Positions 7,871 through 17,316 of a stretch of DNA of 58,734 nt are shown piece by piece (positions within the stretch are counted from its first letter, which is position 1; every line of letters starts with the position of its first letter). The notes beneath the pieces were generated by a model. The model was not told the DNA's origin. It did no database searches and saw only the letters and a program-made list of their open reading frames with translations. The position numbers were made by a program, and so were the translations under genes. The stretch covers positions 1 to 58,734 of the forward strand of contig DAHXNE010000073.1 in NCBI GenBank assembly GCA_027366635.1, given 5' to 3'. Source of the DNA: Gammaproteobacteria bacterium (GTDB lineage Bacteria; Pseudomonadota; Gammaproteobacteria; Steroidobacterales; Steroidobacteraceae).

Positions 7871-8566
7871 TCAGTGTCCTTGCGGTCGGGGCGCCGGCCG
7901 CCGGTGCGGATGCAGCGCCAGCTCGCGCATCTTCTGGTATTCCTTGTAGGCAGGAAGATTCTTGAACAGATTGTCCTGCGGGGGACCGCCGCCGGCGCTG
8001 CCCTTGCACCAGACGCTCGACATTTGCAGCTTGCGAACCAGTTGCGATGCTCCGAGTGGCGGGGGATTCGATTCGACATAGCAGTTGTGCGTCACTCGGT
8101 CCATCGTCTGACCCGTCGAAAGCCGATAAGGGTGGTCCCGCTCGGGCCGTCCACTGATGGTGGGACGCTGGCGGAAGGCCGCAGCGGCCTGGGGAAATCC
8201 GAAGCTGATGTACTTGTGCTTGCGGCGCCGCAGTACGGCGCGGACCACCTCACGAGCCGTGCGCGCCCAGTTGATGGGAGGCGGCACCGGGACCGGTATC
8301 TCGATGGCCTGCGGCTCGAGTGTGATGGGAGCAGCGATCGGTTCGGCGTGCACGGCCAGCTTGCCGAGCACAGGAGGCGCAGGCCGGGCGCGGCGCCGCG
8401 ACGACGCCGGTACCAGGAATGCGAGGATTGGAACGCTTTCGGGCGCGGGCACGTGGAGGATGAGATCGGATTCGCTGATCAGCAGCGCGATTACCAGCGC
8501 ATGAGCAGCCGCAACGGCCACAAAGAGCAGGCTTTTTCTCGCTCTCCGGTCACTCAGCGCGCCCAC
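7871..8566 (-). CDS. Hypothetical protein with TonB-like N-terminal anchor
   Basis: A 231-residue protein I cannot assign to a named family. Residues about 11-31 form one membrane helix (KSLLFVAVAAAHALVIALLI), followed by a Pro/Ala/Arg-rich linker (about 38-100) and a small C-terminal domain with two cysteines (NCYVESNPPP and WCKGSAGGG). The short cytoplasmic tail, single helix and proline-rich periplasmic linker resemble the front of TonB-like proteins, but the C-terminal TonB fold is not recognisable. It is expected to be anchored in the inner membrane with the bulk in the periplasm. It is convergent with DUF1614 and is the downstream neighbour of rpmE on the same strand. Confidence 0.6.
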   Translation of the reverse strand: MGALSDRRARKSLLFVAVAAAHALVIALLISESDLILHVPAPESVPILAFLVPASSRRRARPAPPVLGKLAVHAEPIAAPITLEPQAIEIPVPVPPPINWARTAREVVRAVLRRRKHKYISFGFPQAAAAFRQRPTISGRPERDHPYRLSTGQTMDRVTHNCYVESNPPPLGASQLVRKLQMSSVWCKGSAGGGPPQDNLFKNLPAYKEYQKMRELALHPHRRPAPRPQGH

Positions 8567-8703
8567 TCCGTCCCCGCTGGCTTCTCCAGATGAATCACTC
8601 AGACCGCCGCGTCCGCGGTCAAGTTCCTAAGCCGCGAGACAGAATACGGAATCGTGGGTCGGGGGTCGTGCTGGCTGCAATACCCGATATGCGCCGCCCG
8701 GGA

Positions 8704-8922
8704 TTACTTGGCGGCAACGCCCGCGGTACCGTATTTCTTCCGGAACTTGTCGACGCGTCCCGCAGTATCGACGATCTTCTGCTTGCCGGTATAGAACGGA
8801 TGGCAGCTCGAGCACACCTCCACCTGCAAGTCGTGATCAAGCGTGGAGTGCGTCTTGAACGTGTTGCCGCAGGTGCAGGTGACCGTGATTTCGTGATACT
8901 CAGGATGAATGCCGGCTTTCAT
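8704..8922 (-). CDS. rpmE: 50S ribosomal protein bL31
   Basis: A 72-residue protein beginning [22 protein letters not shown], the bL31 signature. Cysteines at TCTCG and CSSCHPFY make this the zinc-binding (C+) form rather than the zinc-free YkgM type. It sits on the large subunit and bridges to the small subunit. The ATG at 8922 matches the universal N-terminus; an open frame continues 15 codons upstream but is not part of the protein. A 470-base intergenic region lies upstream. Confidence 0.97.
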   Translation of the reverse strand: MKAGIHPEYHEITVTCTCGNTFKTHSTLDHDLQVEVCSSCHPFYTGKQKIVDTAGRVDKFRKKYGTAGVAAK

Positions 8923-9392
8923 ATTGGGTCTGACTCGACGCAGCGGCCTGATCGAGGCACAGGCCACATGGATTCGCTGAAGGGTCTGGAAGTGTATCCG
9001 GTATGGCCACCACGCTCAAGAGCACTGCAAGAAGCCGGTCCGGAGCGGCTGGAATGCCCCGGGGTTCACCAGGAGCCCCTGACCACCGCCCTCATGAGCC
9101 TCTCGGCGCTCCTGAGGCAGCGTCTATGCATTATCCACAAAAGCTGTGGATAACTCTGTGGAGGAAAGTGTCCGACCGGGTGCGATCTCGCGGTCATATT
9201 GCGGTTTTGTTGCAGTGATGAAAATTTGACCAGCACATTTCTTCTTTATTCATCAAATACTTACATTAACTTCGTTCAGCGACTTAACTGATTTGACTGC
9301 TAATTCACTCATTTCACGATGCAGCCCCGGCACCTGTGCATAAGGACCTCGGATCAAGGCCGGAAATCGGGCAAAAGCATTGACAATTCGAT
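8923..9392. other. Long intergenic region with AT-rich core between rpmE and hemW
   Basis: No gene is supported in these 470 bases. The rpmE-proximal half is GC-rich with an imperfect inverted repeat around 9091-9117. The part from 9190 to 9325 is conspicuously AT-rich for this genome and lies between two groups of DnaA-box sequences (9131-9153 and 9335-9343). The rpmE promoter must lie here, on the minus strand. Confidence 0.5.
9131..9153. promoter_or_regulatory. Pair of inverted consensus DnaA boxes
   Basis: TTATCCACA at 9131-9139 and its exact reverse complement TGTGGATAA at 9145-9153 are separated by AAAGC. Both equal the strongest DnaA-box consensus. A third match, TGTGCATAA (TTATGCACA on the other strand), is at 9335-9343. 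DnaA binding is known for these nonamers; a role here in titration or regulation is inference. Confidence 0.6.
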
Positions 9393-10562
9393 TCAGCCCA
9401 CGGATTTCGGACTTTCGGGCAAGAAACTCAACAGGACATCGTTCAGGAAGCGCCAGCCGAGCGGACTGGCCCGGTATTGACCCCCATCCTCGACGATCAA
9501 ATCCCGAGCCATCAACTGACGCACGGCCGGCTCGACAGCCCCCCACGGCAGACCCGTCCGACTGCTGAACAGGCGCGGCTCGAAGCCCGCCGACAGGCGC
9601 AAAACATTCAGCATGAACTCGAAAGGCAGCTGCTCGGCCGCGACGACAGTGCATGTCCCGACGCCCCGGGCGGCGCTCGCGAGGTAGCGCCGCGGCTCAC
9701 GCGCTTGCCGCGTCCGAGCCACCTCGTGCGCCGACGCATTCGTGAGCTTGCCGTGCGCACCGGCACCGACGCCCAGGTAGTCGCCGAACGTCCAGTAATT
9801 GTGGTTGTGGCAACACTGCCGGCCTGGACGCGCATAGGCGGACACCTCGTACTGCGCGAATCCCTCGGTCTCCAGCCGCTCCCTGCAGCGCGCGAGCATG
9901 CGTTCGATCGTGTCCTCGTCAGGGAGCCGCGGCGGGCTCGCGGCGAACGGCGTGCCCGGCTCGAGCGTCAGCTGGTAGTGCGACACGTGCGCCGGAGCAA
10001 GAGAAAGCGCCGCTTCGATATCCGCCATGGCGCCGGCCGAGTCCTGCCCGGGCAGGCCGTACATGAGATCCAGGTTGAAGTTGTCGAGCCCGGCGGCGTG
10101 CAGTTCCTCGGCGGCGCGCCGCGTATCGTCGGGCGAGTGGATGCGACCCAGGGCGGCAAGCCGCTGCGCATCGAAGCTTTGTGCGCCCAGCGAGACACGC
10201 GTGACCCCCGCCGCCCGATACTCGGCGAACCGCCCGCGCTCGACGGCGCCCGGATTGGCTTCCAGTGTGACCTCGAGCCCCGGCGCAAGCCCCGGCCGCT
10301 CGCCCGCTACCGCCAGAACTTCGGCGATGGCCGCGGGTGAAAATAGGCTCGGTGTACCACCGCCCAGGAAAATGCTGTTCACCGCGCGCCCCGGCACTGC
10401 CTGCGCCTGCGCACTCAGATCGGCGCGCAAGGCCGCAACGTAATCGCGCTCGGCAAGCGGGCCGCGCAGCGTGTACGAGTTGAAATCGCAGTACGGACAC
10501 TTGCGGACGCACCAGGGAAAGTGCACGTACAGAGCGAGCGGCGGATTTTCGAGGACGGTCAT
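9393..10562 (-). CDS. hemW: Heme chaperone HemW (radical SAM, coproporphyrinogen oxidase-like)
   Basis: A 389-residue radical SAM protein. The 4Fe-4S/SAM motif is CVRKCPYC (Cys18, Cys22, Cys25), followed by FLGGGTPSLF (SAM-binding GGGTPS), VTRVSLGAQSFD and NFNLDLMYGLPGQ, all typical of HemW/HemN-like proteins. The motif has the HemW form CxxxCPYC and lacks the N-terminal extension of true HemN, so a heme chaperone role is preferred over coproporphyrinogen dehydrogenation. The start at 10562 puts the protein's first strand (LALYVHFPWC) at the right place; the frame is open for 79 more codons upstream. It is divergent from gltA. Confidence 0.92.
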   Translation of the reverse strand: MTVLENPPLALYVHFPWCVRKCPYCDFNSYTLRGPLAERDYVAALRADLSAQAQAVPGRAVNSIFLGGGTPSLFSPAAIAEVLAVAGERPGLAPGLEVTLEANPGAVERGRFAEYRAAGVTRVSLGAQSFDAQRLAALGRIHSPDDTRRAAEELHAAGLDNFNLDLMYGLPGQDSAGAMADIEAALSLAPAHVSHYQLTLEPGTPFAASPPRLPDEDTIERMLARCRERLETEGFAQYEVSAYARPGRQCCHNHNYWTFGDYLGVGAGAHGKLTNASAHEVARTRQAREPRRYLASAARGVGTCTVVAAEQLPFEFMLNVLRLSAGFEPRLFSSRTGLPWGAVEPAVRQLMARDLIVEDGGQYRASPLGWRFLNDVLLSFLPESPKSVG

Positions 10563-10803
10563 GGGGCGGGGCGGGAAGACGGCGGCCCGACGGGCACAGC
10601 GCGCCCTATTTTCCGCGCCCGCGTCCCGTTGCGCCAGATGCTCGACCGTCCCATGGTCGCAATATCTACCGGCTGGTAAGCTCGGCCCGGCATTTGCACC
10701 TTGATTCGAAGCGCGGACCGTGTAAACCTGCGGTATCGTTCCCCCGACGCTCGAGATACCCCCGCTTGGGCGCCGACCGCTCAACAATGGAAGCGTCACG
10801 CGA

Positions 10804-12102
10804 ATGACCCAGAAGACATTCGAACTCGTCGATCAGTCCAATGATCGCAAGATGACCCTGCCCGTTCGTGCAGGCACGATCGGACCGTCCGTCGTCGACA
10901 TCGCCAAGCTCAACAAGGAACTCGGCGTATTCACCTACGACCCGGGATTCGGCATGACGGCCGCCACCGAAAGCCGGATCACCTACATAGACGGCGATGC
11001 CGGCGTACTGCTGTACCGCGGCTACCCCGTCGAGCAGCTCGCCGAAAAGAGCACTTTCATGGAGGTGGCGTATCTGCTGCTGCACAGCGAGCTGCCCACG
11101 CGCAAGCAGCTGGACGAGTTCATCGGCAACATTCGTCACCACACGATGATCAACGAATCGCTGCTGCGGTTCTTCCACGGGTTCCACTACGACGCGCATC
11201 CCATGGCGATGGTGTCAGCGGTCATCGCCTCGATGTCGGCGTTCTACCACGACTCGATGGACATCTATAACCCTCGGCACCGGGAGATTTTCGCGCACCG
11301 GATCATCGCCAAGATCGCCACCATCGCCGCTGCCGCACACAAGCACTCCCTGGGCCAACCGCACGTCTACCCGCGCAACGACCTGGACTACTGCAGCAAC
11401 CTCCTGCACATGCTCTACGCGGTTCCATGCGAGCCCTACGAGATCGACCCGGTTGCCGCGCAGGCACTCGATCTGCTGTTTATCCTGCACGCCGATCACG
11501 AGCAGAACGCCAGCACCTCGACGGTGCGGCTCGCCGGCAGCACCGGCGCCAACCCATATGCGGCCGTCGCCGCGGGCGTTTCGGCACTGTGGGGCCCGGC
11601 GCACGGTGGCGCCAACGAAGCGGTCCTGAGCATGCTCGAGCAGATCGGCACAGTCGACAACATCCCGAAGTTCCTGGCCCAGGCCAAGGACAAATCGAGC
11701 CACGTGCGCCTGATGGGCTTCGGCCACCGCGTGTACAAGAACTTCGACCCGCGCGCCAAGATCATCCGCGAGACGTGCCACAAGGTGCTGTCGCGTCTGG
11801 GGCGGTCGGATAATCCGTTGTTCGAGCTCGCGCTGCGACTCGAGGAGATCGCCCTGAAGGACGAGTACTTCGTCGCACGCAAGCTGTATCCGAACGTCGA
11901 TTTCTACTCGGGCATCATCTACAGCGCGATCGGGATCCCGCGCTCGATGTTCACGGTCATGTTCGCGATCGCGCGCACCGTGGGCTGGGTGGCGCATTGG
12001 CAGGAAATGATCGGCGATCCGGCGATGCGCATCGGACGCCCGCGACAGCTCTACACCGGCCCGGCCCGGCGCGAGTACACCTCGATCGCGAAGCGCGCCT
12101 GA
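10804..12102 (+). CDS. gltA: Citrate synthase (type II, TCA cycle)
   Basis: A 432-residue enzyme condensing oxaloacetate and acetyl-CoA to citrate. The N-terminal beta domain (about 1-60) that marks the hexameric, NADH-sensitive type II enzymes is present. Active-site segments are [29 protein letters not shown] (catalytic His) and [15 protein letters not shown], followed by the C-terminal [17 protein letters not shown]. Length matches E. coli GltA (427). It stands alone with a short upstream region shared with hemW. A 2-oxoacid:ferredoxin oxidoreductase further right in the window uses the next steps of the same cycle. Confidence 0.97.
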   Translation: MTQKTFELVDQSNDRKMTLPVRAGTIGPSVVDIAKLNKELGVFTYDPGFGMTAATESRITYIDGDAGVLLYRGYPVEQLAEKSTFMEVAYLLLHSELPTRKQLDEFIGNIRHHTMINESLLRFFHGFHYDAHPMAMVSAVIASMSAFYHDSMDIYNPRHREIFAHRIIAKIATIAAAAHKHSLGQPHVYPRNDLDYCSNLLHMLYAVPCEPYEIDPVAAQALDLLFILHADHEQNASTSTVRLAGSTGANPYAAVAAGVSALWGPAHGGANEAVLSMLEQIGTVDNIPKFLAQAKDKSSHVRLMGFGHRVYKNFDPRAKIIRETCHKVLSRLGRSDNPLFELALRLEEIALKDEYFVARKLYPNVDFYSGIIYSAIGIPRSMFTVMFAIARTVGWVAHWQEMIGDPAMRIGRPRQLYTGPARREYTSIAKRA

Positions 12103-12226
12103 GGACCTGCACCCGAGGAGCCCGGCCGGTGAGGGCGGGATTTGCGCGGGCGCAACGTGTCGCGATCGTCCCGGGCGCTCGCATCGCGATATTCCCTGGG
12201 CAGCACGCCATCGCCAAGCCTGCGGT

Positions 12227-12859
12227 TCAGGCGTTGAGCGCCTCGGCGGGCACCGCCCCCAACATGGCCTCGACCTCGGACGCACCCGCGCGCCGCATCG
12301 GCCGGCCGTCCACCGGACTGAAGGGCGCTTGGCGAATACCGTCCTCGGGAAACACGGTCGCCTCTATCGGCTGATCGCCGATCTGGAAACGTAGCCCCGG
12401 GTAGGCTCGCACGCGCGCCGGGTCGATGCGCGCGCGCTTCTCGATCACCTCATAGGCGACGCCGGCATCGATGAGCTTCAGCGCCACGCTTTCGGCGCAA
12501 TCCGCGAACAGGTGCAGTTGCACCGGAGAATGCCGGGTCGCAGTACCGCTCAGCACGCCCCCGACGAGCCGCGGCTCGAACTCCCGCAGCCGGCGCATGG
12601 CCGCAAGGGCCGCCCGCCGCTGCGCCCGCAGTGACTCGGCGTGCGCAACCGGCCCGAAGAGCCGCTGGTACTCCAGCAGCGCCGCTTCGATCTCGCTGTT
12701 CTTCGGTAGCACCGCGCCATCGGCCAGCGCGAAACGCTGCGCCGCCTTGCGCTTGGCGAGCCCGTAGTCCTCGATGCCGTGCTCGGCCATGACGCGCGCC
12801 GCCTCCTGCGCCAGCGCCCGGCGCAGATGCTCTCCGCGGGGTGTGGGGCGCTTGGGCAT
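12227..12859 (-). CDS. Conserved hypothetical protein in an operon with mrcA
   Basis: A 210-residue soluble protein that I recognise only as a conserved hypothetical of gammaproteobacteria; homologues are sometimes mislabelled as nucleotidyltransferases or Mur ligases. The first third is helical and rich in Ala, Arg and Glu (ALAQEAARVMAEHGIEDYGLAKRKAAQRF). The middle has SPVQLHLFADCAESVALKLID, and the end is GDQPIEATVFPEDGIRQAPFSPVDGRPMRRA, with a conserved-looking PxDGxP turn. Its ATG overlaps the TGA of the upstream penicillin-binding protein gene by one base, so the two are co-translated and possibly functionally linked to the cell envelope. No catalytic motif can be named. Confidence 0.75.
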   Translation of the reverse strand: MPKRPTPRGEHLRRALAQEAARVMAEHGIEDYGLAKRKAAQRFALADGAVLPKNSEIEAALLEYQRLFGPVAHAESLRAQRRAALAAMRRLREFEPRLVGGVLSGTATRHSPVQLHLFADCAESVALKLIDAGVAYEVIEKRARIDPARVRAYPGLRFQIGDQPIEATVFPEDGIRQAPFSPVDGRPMRRAGASEVEAMLGAVPAEALNA

Positions 12860-15303
12860 CAGAATATGGATGCGGCGGAGCTCTGACTCGAGTTCGTCGG
12901 CGGCGCGCCCGCCGGCAAATGCTTGGCCTCGAAGACCTCCTCGATGCCGTTCGGATCCTCATCGCTCACCAGCAGGCCGGTGCGTGGCGAGACGCGCAAT
13001 CGGACGATGCCGGGCGGCTGCGGCCGCCGCCACTGCGGTACGCCCTTAAGCGCCACGCGCATGTACCGGATCCAGATCGGCAACGCCACAGCGGCGCCCT
13101 GCTCGCCGTTACCCAGACCCCGGTTGTCGTCGAAGCCGGACCACACGACGGCCACGAGATTGGGCGTGAAGCCGTTGAACCACGCGTTCGTGAAGTTGTT
13201 GGTCGTGCCGGTCTTGCCCGCCAGGTCATCGCGCCCGAGCGAACGAGCGGCCACGCCCGTACCGAACTGAATGACGCTGCGCATCATGGAGGTCATGATG
13301 TAATCATTGTCGGCGCTGATCACCCGCGGCGCCATCTGATCCGGCGGCATGTACAAGGCTCCGTCGCCGCGCAGCGCACTGGCCCCGTGCCGCAGAGTTC
13401 CTGTCCCCGAGAGCGACTCGAACGGACGCAGGCTCACCTTATGGCTGCAGCCATGGCAGGCGATACGCGGCTTGGCCTGCCAGATCACCTTGCCGGAGGC
13501 ATTCAGGATGCGCTCGATCAGGAACGGTTTGACACGATAGCCGCCATTGGCGAACACCGAGTACCCGGCTGCCATCTCCATGGGCGTCACGGACAGGGAG
13601 CCGAGCGCAACGGTGAGATTCTGCGGCACGGTTTTGGGATTGAACCCGAAGCGCGCGACATACTTCGTGGCATAGGGCAGACCGACGGCTCGCAGGATGC
13701 GGATCGACACCAGATTGATCGAATGGGCCAGCGCCACACGCATCCGGATCGGACCGCTGAACCGGTCACCGTAGTTGACCGGCCGCCAAGTGGTCTCCGT
13801 GCCGAGCCCGCCCGTCACCAGGGGCGCATCCAGAAACGTGCTCGCCGGGGTGTAGCCGAGCTTGATCGCGGCGGAATAGTAGAAGGGCTTGAATCCGGAG
13901 CCCGGCTGACGCCACGCCTGCGTGGCGCGGTTGAATCTGCTGTTGAGGTAATCGAATCCGCCGACCAGCGCCGCGATGCCCCCGTCATTCGGGTCGAGTG
14001 ACACCAGCGCGGCCTGCGCCAGGGGCACCTGCGCGAGCGCGACGTCCGCTGGCCCCTTCCACACGACGTAAACCACGTCACCGGGCGATAGTACATCGCC
14101 CGCTGTCTGCGGCAACGTACCCACCATACGGTGGGGCAACGCCTTCCCCGCCCACGACAGACCCTTCCAGTCGATCACGCCGAAACCGTGATCGCGCGCG
14201 TACACCTTGGCGCTGTGCATGCCGACGTGGACGACGACCGCGGGCACCAGCACACCGATCCGCCGATATTGCTCGACCAGAGTCAGCAATTGCTCGGGCG
14301 TGGCGCCGTTCGCCAGAACCGTGTGCCCGATCGGACCGCGCCAGCCAAAGAGTCGGCTGTAGGCGATCATGCCGAGCTGCACGGCGCGGTTGGCGGCACT
14401 CTGGAGCCGCCCGTCGATGGTCGTATAGACACTGTACCCCGCGGTCTCGGCCGCCGGTCCATAGCGCTTGGCCATTCTATGCAGCACCATCGCGGTAACG
14501 TACGGCGCATGCACTTGGATGCGCGGCGCATGCAGCCGCGCGGCGATCGGAGCGTGATCGGCCGCCTCGGCCTGCGCGGGGGTGATGTACTTCAGGGCGA
14601 GCATGCGAGTGAGCACGTAGGAGCGGCGAATTGCCGCCAAGTGCGGATGCACGATCGGATTGTAGAGCGAGGGCGCCTCGACCAGACCGGCCAAGGTGGC
14701 CGCCTCGGGCAGCGTGAGCTGACTCAGCGTCTTGCCATAGTACGTCTGCGCCGCCGCCGCAATTCCGTAGGCGCGCTCGCCGAAAAAGATGACGTTCAAG
14801 TAGAGCTGAAAGACGTCCTGTTTGCTGAAATTGTGATCCAGTTCGTACGCGACGAACGATTCCTGCAACTTGCGCCGCCACGTCTTGTCGAGCGTCAGGA
14901 ATACATTGCGCGCGGCTTCCATCGTGATCGTGCTGCCGCCCTGGGCCTTGCGCCCCTCGATCACGTCCACTGCGGCCGCCCGCAGCAGGCTCAGCGGGTC
15001 GAACGCGCCTTCGTGGAAGAAGTTGTGATCTTCGGCGGCAAGGAAGGCATGCGTGACGAGCGCGGGAATCTGATCATATTGAATCGGGGTACGGCGCTCA
15101 GTGCCGAACTCCGCCATCAGCTCGCCGCCATCCGTGTAGACCTTAAGCGGAATCTCGAGCTTAATATGATGCATTGCCTTGAGCGTCGGGAGGGATGGCT
15201 CCAGATACACGTATGTGCACGCATAGGCGTACGCGCCGATCAGGAAGAGCATGCCCAGGCCACCCACCAGGGCGACGGGAATTCGAAATCGCTTCCAATT
15301 CAC
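12859..15303 (-). CDS. mrcA: Penicillin-binding protein 1A (bifunctional transglycosylase/transpeptidase)
   Basis: An 814-residue class A PBP that polymerises and cross-links peptidoglycan in the periplasm. One membrane anchor lies at residues 8-29. The GT51 glycosyltransferase domain follows, with catalytic Glu91 in EDHNFFHEG and the RKAQGGSTIT motif. An OB-like insert typical of PBP1A comes next, then the transpeptidase domain with SGFK (Ser469, Lys472), SIN, and KTGTT. Translation starts at GTG 15303 with GAGGG upstream. The gene is divergent from pilM, a conserved arrangement in many gammaproteobacteria. All catalytic motifs are intact. Confidence 0.95.
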   Translation of the reverse strand: MNWKRFRIPVALVGGLGMLFLIGAYAYACTYVYLEPSLPTLKAMHHIKLEIPLKVYTDGGELMAEFGTERRTPIQYDQIPALVTHAFLAAEDHNFFHEGAFDPLSLLRAAAVDVIEGRKAQGGSTITMEAARNVFLTLDKTWRRKLQESFVAYELDHNFSKQDVFQLYLNVIFFGERAYGIAAAAQTYYGKTLSQLTLPEAATLAGLVEAPSLYNPIVHPHLAAIRRSYVLTRMLALKYITPAQAEAADHAPIAARLHAPRIQVHAPYVTAMVLHRMAKRYGPAAETAGYSVYTTIDGRLQSAANRAVQLGMIAYSRLFGWRGPIGHTVLANGATPEQLLTLVEQYRRIGVLVPAVVVHVGMHSAKVYARDHGFGVIDWKGLSWAGKALPHRMVGTLPQTAGDVLSPGDVVYVVWKGPADVALAQVPLAQAALVSLDPNDGGIAALVGGFDYLNSRFNRATQAWRQPGSGFKPFYYSAAIKLGYTPASTFLDAPLVTGGLGTETTWRPVNYGDRFSGPIRMRVALAHSINLVSIRILRAVGLPYATKYVARFGFNPKTVPQNLTVALGSLSVTPMEMAAGYSVFANGGYRVKPFLIERILNASGKVIWQAKPRIACHGCSHKVSLRPFESLSGTGTLRHGASALRGDGALYMPPDQMAPRVISADNDYIMTSMMRSVIQFGTGVAARSLGRDDLAGKTGTTNNFTNAWFNGFTPNLVAVVWSGFDDNRGLGNGEQGAAVALPIWIRYMRVALKGVPQWRRPQPPGIVRLRVSPRTGLLVSDEDPNGIEEVFEAKHLPAGAPPTNSSQSSAASIF

Positions 15304-15650
15304 TGAATTAGAACCCTCTTTGGCCGAACCGACTGGCTGTGATCAATGCTCCGGCCTTCCGGAAGCCACATCGTAACCCCCGAATCACCGACCGTCTGCA
15401 CTGTGGATAAGTTCGCAGCGCAGGCCGTCGAGCTATCCGATACTGGCCACCTTGGATGGCCACCGCAGGACCCGGCCCGGCTGAACCGGGCGCCGCGTGG
15501 CACTTTCGGCGCTGCGCCCGAGAGCGCGCAGCAACGACGCATGTTTCCGTGAGGCGGCTCACGTTCAATTTAACCTTCTGCTGATATATAGTGCCTCGAA
15601 TATTCATGAGGGGTGGCGATTTCAGGCGTAAGACCCTGAAAAGGAAAAAA
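15304..15650. promoter_or_regulatory. Divergent mrcA/pilM promoter region with one DnaA box
   Basis: A 347-base intergenic region between the divergent mrcA and pilM genes. TGTGGATAA, a consensus DnaA box, is at 15402-15410. An AT-rich patch before pilM (15565-15592, with GATATATAG at 15581-15589) may contain the pil -10 element. AAGGAAAAA directly before the pilM ATG is its ribosome-binding site. No gene was found. Confidence 0.5.
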
Positions 15651-16715
15651 ATGTTGCTGTTCCCGCGGAAGCATCGGCCATTGATCGGACTTGACATAAC
15701 GACGTCCTCGATCAAGCTCATCGAGCTCAGCACGGCCGGTGGGCAGTATCGGGTAGAGAGTTATGCTGCCGAGCCCACACCTGCGAACTCGATCAACGAG
15801 AAAAGCATCGTGGACGCCGAAGCGGTCGGCGAGGCCGTGCGCCGCGCCGTCAAGCGGTCCGGCACCAAGAACAGCGAGGTGGCGCTGGCCATCAGCGGCG
15901 ACGCGGCCATCACCAAGGTGATCCAGATGCCGCGGATCCTGCGCGCCAATGACCTCGAGGCACAGGTCGAGATGCAGGCCGATCAATACATCCCCTTTCC
16001 CATGGATGAGGTGAGCTACGACTTCGAGGTGCTCGGGGCTTCGGAGAAGGACCCGGATACCAACGATGTGCTGCTGGTGGCGACCCGTACGGAAAACGTC
16101 GAGCAGCGCCAGACCGCCGTTCGGGCCGCCGGGCTCACCGCTCGGATCGTCGACGTAGAAGCGTTCGCGCTGGAAAACGCCTGCCGCCTGATGACTCATC
16201 AGATGCCCGATGGCGGAATCGATCGCACCATCGCCGTGGTGGATTTCGGCGCGAGCAGCACCACCTTCAGCGTGCTGCGCAGCCTCAAAGTCACCTATAC
16301 ACGCGATTTTACCTTCGGTGGACAACAACTCACCGAGGAAATCATGCGCACCTACGGGCTGTCGCTCGAGGAAGCCGGTCGCGCCAAGAAGGAAGGCGGC
16401 TTGCCGGGCAATTACCAGGCCGAGGTACTCGATCCGTTCATCGACGATATGACCCAGCAGGTCAACCGCTCGCTGCAATTCTACCTGGCGTCGGGCTCCG
16501 GCCGCGTGCAGCCGGAAAAAATCCTGGTATGCGGCGGTTGCGCCAACATCCCCGGGGTCGCCGAAGTCATCGCCAGTCGCGTCGGCATCGTCGCCGAGAA
16601 GGGTGATCCGCTCGGGCAGATGAAGCTCTCGGCCCGGGCCCGCACCCAGGCCGTGCATCGCGATGCGACCGCGTTGCTGACCGCTTGCGGCCTGGCGCTC
16701 AGGAGCTTTGACTGA
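15651..16715 (+). CDS. pilM: Type IV pilus inner-membrane platform protein PilM
   Basis: A 354-residue actin-like ATPase of the FtsA/MreB fold, the cytoplasmic part of the type IV pilus alignment complex. LIGLDITTSSIKLIEL forms the phosphate-1 loop, AVVDFGASSTTFSVL the phosphate-2 loop, and ILVCGGCANIPGVAEVI the adenosine motif. It recruits the N-terminal tail of PilN. ATG 15651 was chosen because of AAGGAAAAA just before it and because it gives the family length; the open frame extends 20 codons upstream. First gene of pilMNOPQ. Confidence 0.96.
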   Translation: MLLFPRKHRPLIGLDITTSSIKLIELSTAGGQYRVESYAAEPTPANSINEKSIVDAEAVGEAVRRAVKRSGTKNSEVALAISGDAAITKVIQMPRILRANDLEAQVEMQADQYIPFPMDEVSYDFEVLGASEKDPDTNDVLLVATRTENVEQRQTAVRAAGLTARIVDVEAFALENACRLMTHQMPDGGIDRTIAVVDFGASSTTFSVLRSLKVTYTRDFTFGGQQLTEEIMRTYGLSLEEAGRAKKEGGLPGNYQAEVLDPFIDDMTQQVNRSLQFYLASGSGRVQPEKILVCGGCANIPGVAEVIASRVGIVAEKGDPLGQMKLSARARTQAVHRDATALLTACGLALRSFD

Positions 16716-16716
16716 T

Positions 16717-17316
16717 ATGCCCCGCATCAACCTGCTGCCCTGGCGTGAAGCGGAGCGCAAAGAGCGCAAGCTGTCCTTCATGATCGCGCTCGCCGCCGCC
16801 GCGATCTGCGCCATAGTGGTGACCTTCGGCACCTATCTGCTCTACAGCGCGCTGATCCGCGCGCAGGTGAGCCGCAACGAGCTGCTGCGCACGCATATCC
16901 AGATGCTCAATCGCCAGATCGGAGAAATCAACTCCCTGGAGAAGACCAAAGCCAAGTTCTTGGCGCGCATGCACATCATCGAGCAGCTGCAGCGCTCACG
17001 GCCGCAGATCGTGCACGTCTTCGACCAGATCGTGCGTACCGTACCTCAGGGCCTGTATCTGACCGAGGTCAGCCAGAAGGGCAGCCGTATTCAGTTCCAA
17101 GGCGTCGCGCAGTCGAGCACGCGAGTATCGGAATTCATGCGCAACATCGACGGCTCGCATTGGCTGAACAACGCCGAACTGGAGGTCATCAAGGCGGGCC
17201 GGAGCCGGCCCGGCTCCACTTTCACGCTGGATGCGCAGGTCGTGTCGCCGAAGCCCGCCCGAGCGGGCCATAGACCCACCCGCAAGCTCACCGCCGCCGC
17301 AGGAGCGCAGCGATGA
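16717..17316 (+). CDS. pilN: Type IV pilus assembly protein PilN
   Basis: A 199-residue bitopic membrane protein. The first residues PRINLLPWREAERKERK are the conserved cytoplasmic INLLP motif that docks into PilM. A membrane helix follows at about 20-42, then a coiled coil (about 45-85) and a ferredoxin-like periplasmic domain. ATG 16717 lies 1 base after the pilM stop with AGGAG 11 bases upstream, favoured over an in-frame TTG at 16708 that sits too close to that site. Confidence 0.94.
   Translation: MPRINLLPWREAERKERKLSFMIALAAAAICAIVVTFGTYLLYSALIRAQVSRNELLRTHIQMLNRQIGEINSLEKTKAKFLARMHIIEQLQRSRPQIVHVFDQIVRTVPQGLYLTEVSQKGSRIQFQGVAQSSTRVSEFMRNIDGSHWLNNAELEVIKAGRSRPGSTFTLDAQVVSPKPARAGHRPTRKLTAAAGAQR

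Noticed and set aside
9131-9343. Chromosomal replication origin
   Set aside because: DnaA boxes are present, but only three, and none of the usual origin neighbours (dnaA, dnaN, rpmH, gidA) is nearby. A regulatory or titration site is more modest and likelier.
12103-12226. Inverted repeat TCGCGAT/ATCGCGA as gltA terminator
   Set aside because: The stem is long-looped and lacks a T-tract, so it is not listed as an intrinsic terminator.
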